Positions 23,866 to 31,442 of a stretch of 64,000 nucleotides of DNA are shown here, piece by piece. The notes beneath the pieces are model-generated. The model saw only the letters and a list, made by a program, of their open reading frames with translations. It made no database searches and was not told the DNA's origin. The stretch covers positions 59,584-123,583 of the forward strand of contig NZ_JACBGE010000017.1 in NCBI RefSeq assembly GCF_021401345.1, in the 5' to 3' direction. Each line of letters opens with the position of its first letter. The stretch's first letter is position 1. The DNA comes from Hydrogenophaga sp. NFH-34 (lineage in GTDB: Bacteria; Pseudomonadota; Gammaproteobacteria; Burkholderiales; Burkholderiaceae_C). Both the position numbers and the translations under genes were made by a program.

Positions 23866-24756
23866 ATGCCCGTTTCCGACCGCGCCCAGCCCGGCATTCT
23901 TGAGAACATCCCCGCGCACGGCCGCTACCTGACCTGCCAGTTGCGCGTCGGCGCCGATCCGCGCACGGTCCTGCGCCGTCTGGCCTCGCAAGCCGATGGC
24001 CGCCACACGGTGGTGGGCCTGGGGGCGTCGCTGGTGCGGGAGATTGGCGCAGAGGTGCCCGGCCTGCGCTGCTTTGCGGGCATCGAAGGCGCCCGCACCA
24101 AGCTGCCGGCCACCCCGGCCGACCTGTGGCTCTGGCTGCGGGGCGAGGACCGGGGCGATCTGCTCATCGCCAGCCGCCACCTGGAAACCCTGCTCGCGCC
24201 GGCATTCGACGTGCAGGACATCACCGACGCCTTCCGTCACGCCCACGGTCGCGATCTGACCGGCTATGAAGATGGCACGGAAAACCCGGAGGGTGCCGAA
24301 GCCGAAACCGCCGCCTTGCTGCCCGAAGGGGTCGGCGCCCTCGCCGGCAGCAGCTTTGTGGCCGTGCAACGCTGGCACCACCACATGAGCCGTTTCGAAG
24401 CCATGCCCCGCCAGCAGCAGGATCTGACCATCGGACGGGAGCGCGACTCCAACGAAGAGATCGACGACGCGCCGGCCTCCGCCCACGTCAAGCGCACCGC
24501 TCAGGAGAGCTTTGATCCCGAAGCCTTCGTGCTGCGCCGCTCCATGCCCTGGGCAGAGGGCAACCAGGGCGGCCTGGTGTTCACCGCCTTCGGCCACAGC
24601 TTCGACGCCTTTGAAGCCCAGCTCCGGCGCATGTCGGGCGCCGAAGACGGCATCGTCGACGCGCTCTACAGCTTCACCGAACCCCGCACCGGCGCTTACT
24701 TCTGGTGCCCGCCGGTGCAAGGCGGGCTGGTCAGCCTGCAAGCCATCGGGCTCTGA
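23866..24756 (+). CDS. Dyp-type peroxidase
   Basis: Heme peroxidase of 296 residues. The family GxxDG motif is clear in TGYEDGTENPEG. The probable proximal heme His is in SAHVKRTAQ, and the C-terminal LVFTAFGHSFDAFEAQLRRM helix is typical. No signal peptide is present, so it is cytoplasmic or encapsulated; no encapsulin gene is nearby. Natural substrates of this class are unsettled. Confidence 0.9.
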   Translation: MPVSDRAQPGILENIPAHGRYLTCQLRVGADPRTVLRRLASQADGRHTVVGLGASLVREIGAEVPGLRCFAGIEGARTKLPATPADLWLWLRGEDRGDLLIASRHLETLLAPAFDVQDITDAFRHAHGRDLTGYEDGTENPEGAEAETAALLPEGVGALAGSSFVAVQRWHHHMSRFEAMPRQQQDLTIGRERDSNEEIDDAPASAHVKRTAQESFDPEAFVLRRSMPWAEGNQGGLVFTAFGHSFDAFEAQLRRMSGAEDGIVDALYSFTEPRTGAYFWCPPVQGGLVSLQAIGL

Positions 24757-24783
24757 GCCGGCCGCCCGGCCGCCCAAGAGCCG

Positions 24784-25254
24784 TCAGCGCCCGCCGACGC
24801 CCAGCAATTCCACGTCGAACAGCAACGTGGCGTGAGGCGGGATGACGCCCCCGGCCCCGCGCTCGCCATAGGCGATCTGGCTGGGGCAGGTGAGGCGGGC
24901 CTTGCCCCCCACCTTCATGCGCTGCAGGCCTTCGGTCCAGCAGGGAATCACGCGATTGAGCGGGAACGAAGCCGGCGCGCCCCGGATGTATGAGCTGTCG
25001 AACTCGCGCCCATCGGGAAACAGGCCACGGTAATGCACGCGCACGGTGTCGGTCGCCGACGGACTGGCCCCTTGGCCCTCCTGCAGCGCGCGGAAAACCA
25101 GACCCGACGCGGTCACCACCGCACCGGGTTCTTTGGCAGCGGCGTCCAGCACGGCGTTCTGGGCCTGCACCGGCAGCGCCGCCAGGCCCGCCAGGCCCGC
25201 CAGGCCGGCCTGGCCAGCCGACAGCGCCAGGGCACGCCAGGTCATTCGGTTCAT
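24784..25254 (-). CDS. Periplasmic FKBP-type peptidyl-prolyl isomerase
   Basis: Folding catalyst of 156 residues. An N-terminal signal peptide with an unusual run of GLAGLAG repeats ends near LPVQAQ. One FKBP domain follows: VRVHYRGLFPDGREFDSSY, INRVIP-type flap (LNRVIPCWTEGLQRMKVGGK) and PSQIAYGERGAGGVIPPHATLLFDVELL. The start at MNRMTWRALAL is preceded by GGA and removes a poor upstream extension. It lies about 30 nt beyond the dusA stop codon, so the pair may be one transcript. Confidence 0.88.
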   Translation of the reverse strand: MNRMTWRALALSAGQAGLAGLAGLAALPVQAQNAVLDAAAKEPGAVVTASGLVFRALQEGQGASPSATDTVRVHYRGLFPDGREFDSSYIRGAPASFPLNRVIPCWTEGLQRMKVGGKARLTCPSQIAYGERGAGGVIPPHATLLFDVELLGVGGR

Positions 25255-25284
25255 CTTGAGGTGTCCTTCCAAAAACAAAAGCAA

Positions 25285-26334
25285 TCAGGCCGCGGTGGCC
25301 TGCGCCAGATCGTCCGCATCCCGAACCCCATGCGTCTGGGCCAGGGCCCAGACCTCACGCGGCGGTTGGGGTTTGAGGCGGTGGTCGCTCCACACCTGGC
25401 GCCACTTGCGCGCACCACGCAGGCCATTGCGCAGGCCCAGCATGTGGCTGGCCACCGAATACCAGGGTGCCCCGTCGGCCGCATGGGCACGCTCCATGTA
25501 GGCCACCATGGCGGCCTCCACCGCTTCACGGTCCTGCACACCGGGGGCTTCACCATAGAAACGCTCGTCCCAATCGGTCATCAGCCAGGGGTTGTGATAG
25601 GCCTCGCGCCCAACCATCACGCCGTCCACGTGCTTCAGATGTTCGGCAATCTCGTCGCTGGTCCGGACACCGCCATTGATGGCTATCGTCAGATGCGGAA
25701 ATTCGCGCTTGAGCCGGTAGACGATGTCGTAGCGCAACGGGGGAATTTCCCGGTTCTCCTTGGGACTCAGCCCCTTGAGCCAGGCATTGCGCGCGTGCAC
25801 GATGAAGACGCGGCAACCGGCCTCGGCCACGGTCCCCACGAAGTCCGCCGCGAAGTCGTAGCTCTCGATCTTGTCGATCCCGATGCGGTGTTTGACCGTG
25901 ACCGGGATGTCCACCGCATCCACCATGGCCTTGACGCAGTCGGCCACCAGCGGCGCCTCGTTCATCAGGCAGGCACCGAAGGCACCACGCAGCACACGCT
26001 CACTCGGGCAGCCACAGTTGAGGTTGATTTCGTCGTAGCCGCGCTCCTGCCCCATCACCGCGCAACGGGCCAGATCGGACGGCTCGCTGCCACCCAACTG
26101 CAAGGCCACCGGGTGCTCTTCGGGATTGAACTGCAGATGCTGCGCCGCGTTGCCGTGGATGAGTGCGCCCGTGGTCAGCATCTCCGTGTAGAGCAGCGTG
26201 CGGCGGCTGAGCAGGCGGTGCAGGTAGCGACAGTGGCGATCGGTCCAGCCCATCATGGGTGCGACCGACAGCCGCCAACGCTCGGGCGCCGGAAATGCCG
26301 TGGGGTGTTCTGCTGGAGAAGAAGGCGGTGACAT
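25285..26334 (-). CDS. dusA: tRNA-dihydrouridine synthase A
   Basis: FMN enzyme reducing uridines 20/20a in the tRNA D-loop. From MSPPSSPAEHP it has 349 residues; an in-frame ATG seven codons upstream is possible. Motifs: SVAPMMGWTDRHCRYLHRLL, LQLGGSEPSDLA, the catalytic-cysteine region INLNCGCPSERVLRGAFGACLM, VKHRIGID and INGGVRTSDE. The DusA-specific RxxHCRY/FGACLM pattern separates it from DusB and DusC. Confidence 0.93.
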   Translation of the reverse strand: MSPPSSPAEHPTAFPAPERWRLSVAPMMGWTDRHCRYLHRLLSRRTLLYTEMLTTGALIHGNAAQHLQFNPEEHPVALQLGGSEPSDLARCAVMGQERGYDEINLNCGCPSERVLRGAFGACLMNEAPLVADCVKAMVDAVDIPVTVKHRIGIDKIESYDFAADFVGTVAEAGCRVFIVHARNAWLKGLSPKENREIPPLRYDIVYRLKREFPHLTIAINGGVRTSDEIAEHLKHVDGVMVGREAYHNPWLMTDWDERFYGEAPGVQDREAVEAAMVAYMERAHAADGAPWYSVASHMLGLRNGLRGARKWRQVWSDHRLKPQPPREVWALAQTHGVRDADDLAQATAA

Positions 26335-26436
26335 GGGCAGAATTATCCCAGCCACCCTCAGGTTGACCGAGAAATGGCCGAATTCCCGGTGATCAGGCCT
26401 CGGGCAACGACCACAGGTGGTGACAGAAGATACCGA

Positions 26437-26465
26437 TTCTCACAGCGGCGTTCTCGTCTTATATT
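26437..26465 (+). promoter_or_regulatory. Promoter of the binding protein/kinase operon
   Basis: -35 TTCTCA (26437-26442, 4 of 6 consensus), 17 bp spacer and -10 TATATT (26460-26465). Transcription would start about 10 nt before an AAGGAGG ribosome binding site at 26478-26484. Confidence 0.45.
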
Positions 26466-26490
26466 GCGAGTCTGAACAAGGAGGATGCGG

Positions 26491-27342
26491 TTGAAGCCTC
26501 ATCAGCGGCTACTGGGTACAGCCATGATGCTCATCACGGTGCTCACGCTGCTGGCACTGTGGCGGGTGATGGCCGCGCACCCGCCCGGCACGGCCGAACA
26601 CGTCCGACAGGGCGGCTCGCTGCGCGTGGGTTTTGCCCCGGAAGCCCCCTATGCGTTCTACGACGCCGATGGCGAGGTGACCGGTGAAGCCCCTGAGACC
26701 TTTCGCCTGCTGGCCCGGCGCATGGGCATCCAGCGCATCGACTGGGTCCGCCTCGATTTTGCGCAACTGCTGCCCGAGCTCCAGCTGGGCCGCATCGACG
26801 CCATCGCCTCCGGCCTCTTCATCACCCCCGCCCGGCAGAAGCTGGCCGTGTTTTCCCTACCGACCGCACGTGTACGCGCTGCCCTCGTGGTGCGGCAGGG
26901 AGAACGCCGGCTGCCTCTGCGGCCAACGCTGGAATCCCTGCGCGATCCCGCGCCGCTGCAGTTGGCCACGATCCACGACGCGGCGGAAAACGAGCTGCTG
27001 CGCGGCGCCGGGGTAGGCCCGCAACGGATCGTGAGCATCCCCGGCGCCCAGCGGGCGCTGCAGGCCGTTCAGGAAAGCACCGTCGACGCGTTCGCCATCT
27101 CGGCCGTCACCGCCCGCCATCTGGTGGCGCAGCATCCGGGCGAGGCGCTGGAGGTGCGGACCCTGGTCGACGCACCGCCGGGACTGCCCGCGTTTGCCTT
27201 CCGGCTGGACGACACCGACCTGCGCGACGCCATGAACCAGCAGTTGGCGCGATTCCTCGGCACACAGGAACACCGCCAGTTGGTCGAGCGCTTCGGTTTT
27301 TCGATCGACGAACTGCCCCCCTCTGCCCAGGGAGCCCCCTGA
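26491..27342 (+). CDS. Periplasmic solute-binding protein, family 3 (sensory partner)
   Basis: Amino-acid-type periplasmic binding domain of 283 residues. AAGGAGG abuts an in-frame ATG at 26485 with no spacing but stands 6 nt from a TTG at 26491, so TTG is the likely start. An N-terminal hydrophobic segment (AMMLITVLTLLALWRVM) anchors or exports it. Domain features: LRVGFAPEAPYAFYDADGEV, LELQLGRIDAIASGLFITPARQ-like loop and IHDAAENELLRGAG. The kinase gene starts 1 nt after its stop, so it probably delivers a ligand signal rather than feeding a transporter. Confidence 0.85.
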   Translation: MKPHQRLLGTAMMLITVLTLLALWRVMAAHPPGTAEHVRQGGSLRVGFAPEAPYAFYDADGEVTGEAPETFRLLARRMGIQRIDWVRLDFAQLLPELQLGRIDAIASGLFITPARQKLAVFSLPTARVRAALVVRQGERRLPLRPTLESLRDPAPLQLATIHDAAENELLRGAGVGPQRIVSIPGAQRALQAVQESTVDAFAISAVTARHLVAQHPGEALEVRTLVDAPPGLPAFAFRLDDTDLRDAMNQQLARFLGTQEHRQLVERFGFSIDELPPSAQGAP

Positions 27343-27343
27343 C

Positions 27344-29209
27344 ATGGCCCCGGTCGAAATCACCGGCCTGAGCCACCAGCAACTGGCCCGCCCATTCCGG
27401 GCTGCCTTGTTCATGGTGCTGGCGTTCGGAGGCTTCATGCTGCTGATGCTGGTGATGGCCGTCACCTCGTCCCAGCGGGTGCTCGACAGCGGCGTGGCAC
27501 CCATGCAGGAACTCGTGATGATGGAACGCCTGACCTCGCAGGCGCTCGAGCGGGCCAAGCAGCAACTTCCCACCGGCCACAACGACTGCCACACCGACAA
27601 CCAGGCCGAAATCTGCGAGGTGCCCCACCTCATGCGCAGCGTTGCGGGCGCGGCACAACGCCTGCTCGACGGCGAAGGCGGTCTGGCGGGCATGCCCCGC
27701 AGCCGCCAGCTGGAAGGCGAGGCCCGGGGTCTGGCCCTGCAGCTGCGCGACGGGGCTGCACGCTTGCAGACCGTGCATGCCGATGGCCTGACCATGACCG
27801 CCGGCTCGCTGCTGGGCCTTCAGCGCGATCTCATGCAGATCCACCAGGTGGCCTACCGCCTGGAACGGGCGGTACTGGCGCAATTGCGCAAGGAACTGAC
27901 CATCCAGCAACGGCTCGATCTGCTGGCCATCACCGCCACCGGTGTACTCATGGCCGCCGCCGTGCTCGCCATGTTCTGGATGTGGGCCCGGGTGCGCAGC
28001 GCCTTCGACCGTCTCCACGCCAGCGAAGCGCGGCTGCGGGCTTACGCCGACGCCGTGCCGGATCCGGCCTACATCCTGGATGCCCACGGCGTGGTGCTTG
28101 AAAACCTGGGGCACTCCGCCCTGCCCGATCGCCCACCCCCCATTCCGGTAGGAGACCCGGTCAGCGCCCACCGCGCGCCGGCGATGGCCGAGCAGATCCT
28201 CGCCACCATCAACACGGTTCTGCAATCCCGCGGCGTGCAATGCCTGGCCACCCAGATCGCTGACGTCCAGGGCCGGCCGCGTTGGTTCGAGGCGCGCGTT
28301 GCGCCCATCGAGGTGGTTGTGCCCGTCGACGAGCCCCCCGAGCCCAGCGCCCGGCCGGCGCCCGACCGGGTGCTCTGGATCTCGCGCGACGTCACCCGCC
28401 ATATCGAGACCGAGCAGGCGCTGCGCGTGCTCAACGAACAGCTGGAACACCGGGTGGAAGAGCGCACACGCGAACTGCACGATGCGGCCGAAGAGCTGCG
28501 CCGCTTCAACTACACCGTCTCGCACGACCTGCGTGCGCCCTTGCGGGCGGTGGAAGCCTATATGGCACTCGCGCTGGAAGAAGCGGGCTCCTGTCTGCAG
28601 CCCGGTGCCCGCGACCTGCTCGAACGCGCGCGCAAATCGGCCCATCAGCTCGCTCACATGGTGGAGAGCCTGCTCAACCTCTCCCGCATCGGCGAAATGC
28701 CGGTGCAGCGCACCTGGCTCGATCTGTCGGGCATGGCGCGGGACATCTGCATGGCGTTCGCCGTCGACCAGAAGGAGCGCCATCTGCAGTGGGAGGTCGC
28801 CCCCGACATGAGCGCCTGGGCCGACGAACACCTGGTGCGCAGCGTGCTGCAGAACCTGATCAACAACGCGGTGAAGTACAGCGCCGGACGCGATCCGGCC
28901 CACATCGAAGTCGGCGCTGTCACGCAGGACGATGGCACGACGGTGTTCCATGTGCGCGACAACGGTGCCGGCTTCGACATGGCCCGCGCCAACCAGCTCT
29001 TCCAGCCCTTCACGCGGCTGCATTCAGCCCGCGAATTCCCGGGCGACGGTATCGGCCTGGCCACCGTACGACGTATCGTGCTGCGGCACGGCGGCCGCAT
29101 CTGGGCGCAGGGACAGGTGGATGTGGGCGCCACCATCTATTTCACCCTGCCCGGTCAGCCCGCCCAGCAAACCGGCTCGGCGTCGCCACCGGTACCCAGT
29201 GACCGATAA
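27344..29209 (+). CDS. Membrane sensor histidine kinase with PAS domain
   Basis: Protein of 621 residues. Order: membrane helix (FMVLAFGGFMLLMLVMAVT), periplasmic helical region of about 150 residues with a Cys pair in DCHTDNQAEICEV, second helix (LLAITATGVLMAAAVLAMFWMW), PAS domain from LRAYADAVPDPAYILDAHG, coiled coil, HisKA box YTVSHDLRAPLRAVE and HATPase with NLINNAVKY, DNGAGFDM and GDGIGLATVRR. The dimerisation type is phytochrome-like (FNYTVSHDLRAPL). No response regulator gene adjoins it. It is coupled to the upstream binding-protein gene. Confidence 0.9.
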   Translation: MAPVEITGLSHQQLARPFRAALFMVLAFGGFMLLMLVMAVTSSQRVLDSGVAPMQELVMMERLTSQALERAKQQLPTGHNDCHTDNQAEICEVPHLMRSVAGAAQRLLDGEGGLAGMPRSRQLEGEARGLALQLRDGAARLQTVHADGLTMTAGSLLGLQRDLMQIHQVAYRLERAVLAQLRKELTIQQRLDLLAITATGVLMAAAVLAMFWMWARVRSAFDRLHASEARLRAYADAVPDPAYILDAHGVVLENLGHSALPDRPPPIPVGDPVSAHRAPAMAEQILATINTVLQSRGVQCLATQIADVQGRPRWFEARVAPIEVVVPVDEPPEPSARPAPDRVLWISRDVTRHIETEQALRVLNEQLEHRVEERTRELHDAAEELRRFNYTVSHDLRAPLRAVEAYMALALEEAGSCLQPGARDLLERARKSAHQLAHMVESLLNLSRIGEMPVQRTWLDLSGMARDICMAFAVDQKERHLQWEVAPDMSAWADEHLVRSVLQNLINNAVKYSAGRDPAHIEVGAVTQDDGTTVFHVRDNGAGFDMARANQLFQPFTRLHSAREFPGDGIGLATVRRIVLRHGGRIWAQGQVDVGATIYFTLPGQPAQQTGSASPPVPSDR

Positions 29210-29213
29210 GCGC

Positions 29214-29240
29214 ACAAAAAAACCCCGCCGAAGCGGGGCT
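29214..29240 (-). terminator. Bidirectional terminator between the kinase and phaB genes
   Basis: CCCCGC (29223-29228) pairs with GCGGGG (29233-29238); seven A residues on the left become a T run on the minus strand, ending the phaCAB transcript 23 nt after phaB. A short TTT on the right gives weaker function for the kinase transcript. Confidence 0.8.
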
Positions 29241-29262
29241 TTGGGACCGATGCCTGCGGGCC

Positions 29263-30000
29263 TCAACCCATGTGCAGACCGCCGTTGACGGAGAAGTCGG
29301 CGCCGGTGGAATAACCGCCCTCCTCGCTGGCGAGCCAGGCAATGATGGAGGCGATTTCACGCGGCTCACCCAGGCGCTTGACCGGCACCGTGGCGACGAT
29401 CTTTTCCAGCACGTCGGGGCGGATGGCCTTGACCATGTCGGTGCCGATGTAGCCCGGGCTCACGGTGTTGACCGTCACGCCCTTGGTGGCCAGTTCCTGC
29501 GCCAGGGCCATCGTGAAGCCGTGCATGCCGGCCTTGGCCGCCGAGTAGTTGGTCTGGCCGGCCTGGCCCTTCTCGCCGTTGACCGAGCTGATGTTGACGA
29601 TGCGGCCCCAGCCCCGTTCCACCATGTCGGGCACGACCTGCTTGGTCACGTTGAACATGGAGTCGAGGTTGGTGCTCATCACCGCATCCCAGTCCTCCTT
29701 GGTCATTTTCAGAAACATGCGGTCGCGCGTGATGCCGGCGTTGTTCACCAGCACGTCGATGGGGCCGTGTTCGGCCTTGGCCTTGGCAAAAGCCTCGACC
29801 GTGGAATTCCACTCGGCCACATTGCCGACCGAGGCGTAGAAGGTGAAGCCGAGCGCTTTCTGCTCGTCCAGCCACTTCTGGGCATCGCGCGTCGGGCCGC
29901 AGCCGGCGATGACCTTGAAGCCCTCCTGATGCAGGCGCTGGCAAATGGCGGTGCCGATGCCTCCCATGCCTCCCGTGACGTATGCGATCTTCTCACTCAT
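29263..30000 (-). CDS. phaB: Acetoacetyl-CoA reductase PhaB
   Basis: NADPH-dependent reductase making (R)-3-hydroxybutyryl-CoA for PHB synthesis. It has 245 residues, short-chain dehydrogenase fold: TGGMGGIGTAI for cofactor, NNAGITRD, catalytic Ser in NISSVNGEKGQAGQ and Tyr/Lys in NYSAAKAG. The C-terminal FSVNGGLHMG is typical of PhaB. It is the last gene of phaCAB, with a 113 nt spacer after phaA. Confidence 0.95.
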   Translation of the reverse strand: MSEKIAYVTGGMGGIGTAICQRLHQEGFKVIAGCGPTRDAQKWLDEQKALGFTFYASVGNVAEWNSTVEAFAKAKAEHGPIDVLVNNAGITRDRMFLKMTKEDWDAVMSTNLDSMFNVTKQVVPDMVERGWGRIVNISSVNGEKGQAGQTNYSAAKAGMHGFTMALAQELATKGVTVNTVSPGYIGTDMVKAIRPDVLEKIVATVPVKRLGEPREIASIIAWLASEEGGYSTGADFSVNGGLHMG

Positions 30001-30068
30001 GGTGTGTGCTCCTCTGTGGCCCTCTCGGACCGATTGCTATGAAATGGGTAGCGTTGAATCGGCGTGTG

Positions 30069-30092
30069 GCGGCTTTCTGAGAAAGGCCGCCT
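30069..30092 (-). repeat. Hairpin between phaA and phaB
   Basis: GGCGGCTTTC and GAAAGGCCGCC pair with a 3 nt loop and one bulged base. No T run follows on the minus strand, so it may stabilise or partly attenuate the phaCA transcript before phaB rather than terminate it. Confidence 0.4.
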
Positions 30093-30113
30093 CAAATCAC
30101 TGTAACCGTGAAC

Positions 30114-31292
30114 TCAGCGCTCGACAGCAAGGGAAACCCCCATGCCGCCACCAATACACAACGCGGCCACGCCCTTCTTGGCACCGCTGCGCTGCATCTC
30201 GTGCAGCAGCGTCACCAGAATGCGGCAACCGGATGCGCCGATGGGGTGGCCGATGGCGATGGCGCCACCGTTGACGTTGACCTTGGCCGGGTCGATGTCC
30301 AGCACCTTGTTGACCGCACAGGCCTGGGCAGCGAAAGCTTCATTGAGCTCGAACAGGTCCACGTCCGCCGCCTTCCAGCCCGCGCGGGCCAGGGCTTTCT
30401 GCGTGGCCGGCACGGGGCCCATGCCCATGGTGGCCGGGTCCAGACCGCTGGTGCCGAACGCGGCGATGCGGGCCAGCGGCGTCAGGCCCAGGGCGGCGGC
30501 TTTCTTGGCGCTCATCACCACCACGCCGGCAGCACCGTCATTGATGCCGGAAGCGTTGCCGGCCGTCACCGAGCCGGCCTTGTCGAAAGCGGGACGCAGG
30601 CCCGCCAGGGCTTCGGCGCTGGTCTTCTTGTTGATGAACTCATCGGTGTTGAACACCAGCGGGTCGCCCTTGCGCTGCGGAATCAGCACGTCGACGATCT
30701 CGTCCTTGAACTTGCCCGCATCCTGCGCGGCGGACGCTTTCTGCTGGCTGCCCAGCGCCAGCGCATCCTGCATCTCGCGCGTGATGCCGTGGGCCTTGGC
30801 CACGTTCTCGGCCGTGATGCCCATGTGGTACTGGTTGTAGACGTCCCACAGGCCGTCGACGATCATGGTGTCGACCATCTTCCAGTCGCCCATGCGCTGG
30901 CCATCGCGGCTGCCGTTGAGCACGTGCGGACTGGCGCTCATGTTTTCCTGGCCGCCGGCGATCACGATCTCGCTGTCACCCCAGGCCACGGCCTGGGCCG
31001 CCAGCATCACGGCTTTCAGGCCCGAGCCGCAGACGGCGTTGATGGTCAGCGCCGGGGTTTCCTTGGCCAGGCCTGCTTTCATCATGGCTTGGCGGGCCGG
31101 GTTCTGGCCCACACCCGCGGCCAGCACCTGGCCCATGATCACCTCGCCGATGGCGTCGGCCGGCAAGCCTGAGCGCGCCAGCAGCGCCTTGATGACGGTA
31201 CTGCCCAGTTCGGTGGCCGGCGTCTTGGCCAGCGAGCCGCCGAATTTGCCGACGGCGGTGCGGGCGGCGGAAACGATGACGATGTCTTCCAT
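30114..31292 (-). CDS. phaA: Acetyl-CoA acetyltransferase PhaA (beta-ketothiolase)
   Basis: Condenses two acetyl-CoA to acetoacetyl-CoA, the entry to PHB. It has 392 residues. The nucleophilic cysteine is C88 in NAVCGSGLKAV; the acid/base pair is His in GGAIAIGHPIGASG and Cys in ALCIGGGMG. Together with phaC upstream and phaB downstream it forms the classical Ralstonia-type operon order. Confidence 0.95.
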   Translation of the reverse strand: MEDIVIVSAARTAVGKFGGSLAKTPATELGSTVIKALLARSGLPADAIGEVIMGQVLAAGVGQNPARQAMMKAGLAKETPALTINAVCGSGLKAVMLAAQAVAWGDSEIVIAGGQENMSASPHVLNGSRDGQRMGDWKMVDTMIVDGLWDVYNQYHMGITAENVAKAHGITREMQDALALGSQQKASAAQDAGKFKDEIVDVLIPQRKGDPLVFNTDEFINKKTSAEALAGLRPAFDKAGSVTAGNASGINDGAAGVVVMSAKKAAALGLTPLARIAAFGTSGLDPATMGMGPVPATQKALARAGWKAADVDLFELNEAFAAQACAVNKVLDIDPAKVNVNGGAIAIGHPIGASGCRILVTLLHEMQRSGAKKGVAALCIGGGMGVSLAVER

Positions 31293-31357
31293 GGTGTGGC
31301 TCCTTGAGGGTCGATGAAGGGGGAGGTGAGCGGCTTACCGGCTGTCCGGGGCCCCAC

Positions 31358-31385
31358 GGAACCGGCTTCGCCGGTCCGCCGGAGC
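31358..31385. repeat. Partial copy of the intergenic repeat between phaC and phaA
   Basis: GGAACCGGCTTCGCCGGTCCGCC resembles the hairpin at the start of the repeat at 3175-3243 (GGAACCGGCTTTGCCGG). It lies in the 150 nt spacer between phaC and phaA. This second instance supports a dispersed family rather than chance. Confidence 0.45.
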
Positions 31386-31442
31386 GTTCCTGTCGAGGTC
31401 AAAACCCGGACAAGCCAGCCGCTCAGTGCGCCAAGCGTGGCT

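Noticed and set aside
25157..25215. Tandem GCCAGGCCC repeats, considered as a repeat array
   Set aside because: They encode the GLAGLAG run of the FKBP signal peptide, so they are a coding microrepeat and not a separate element.
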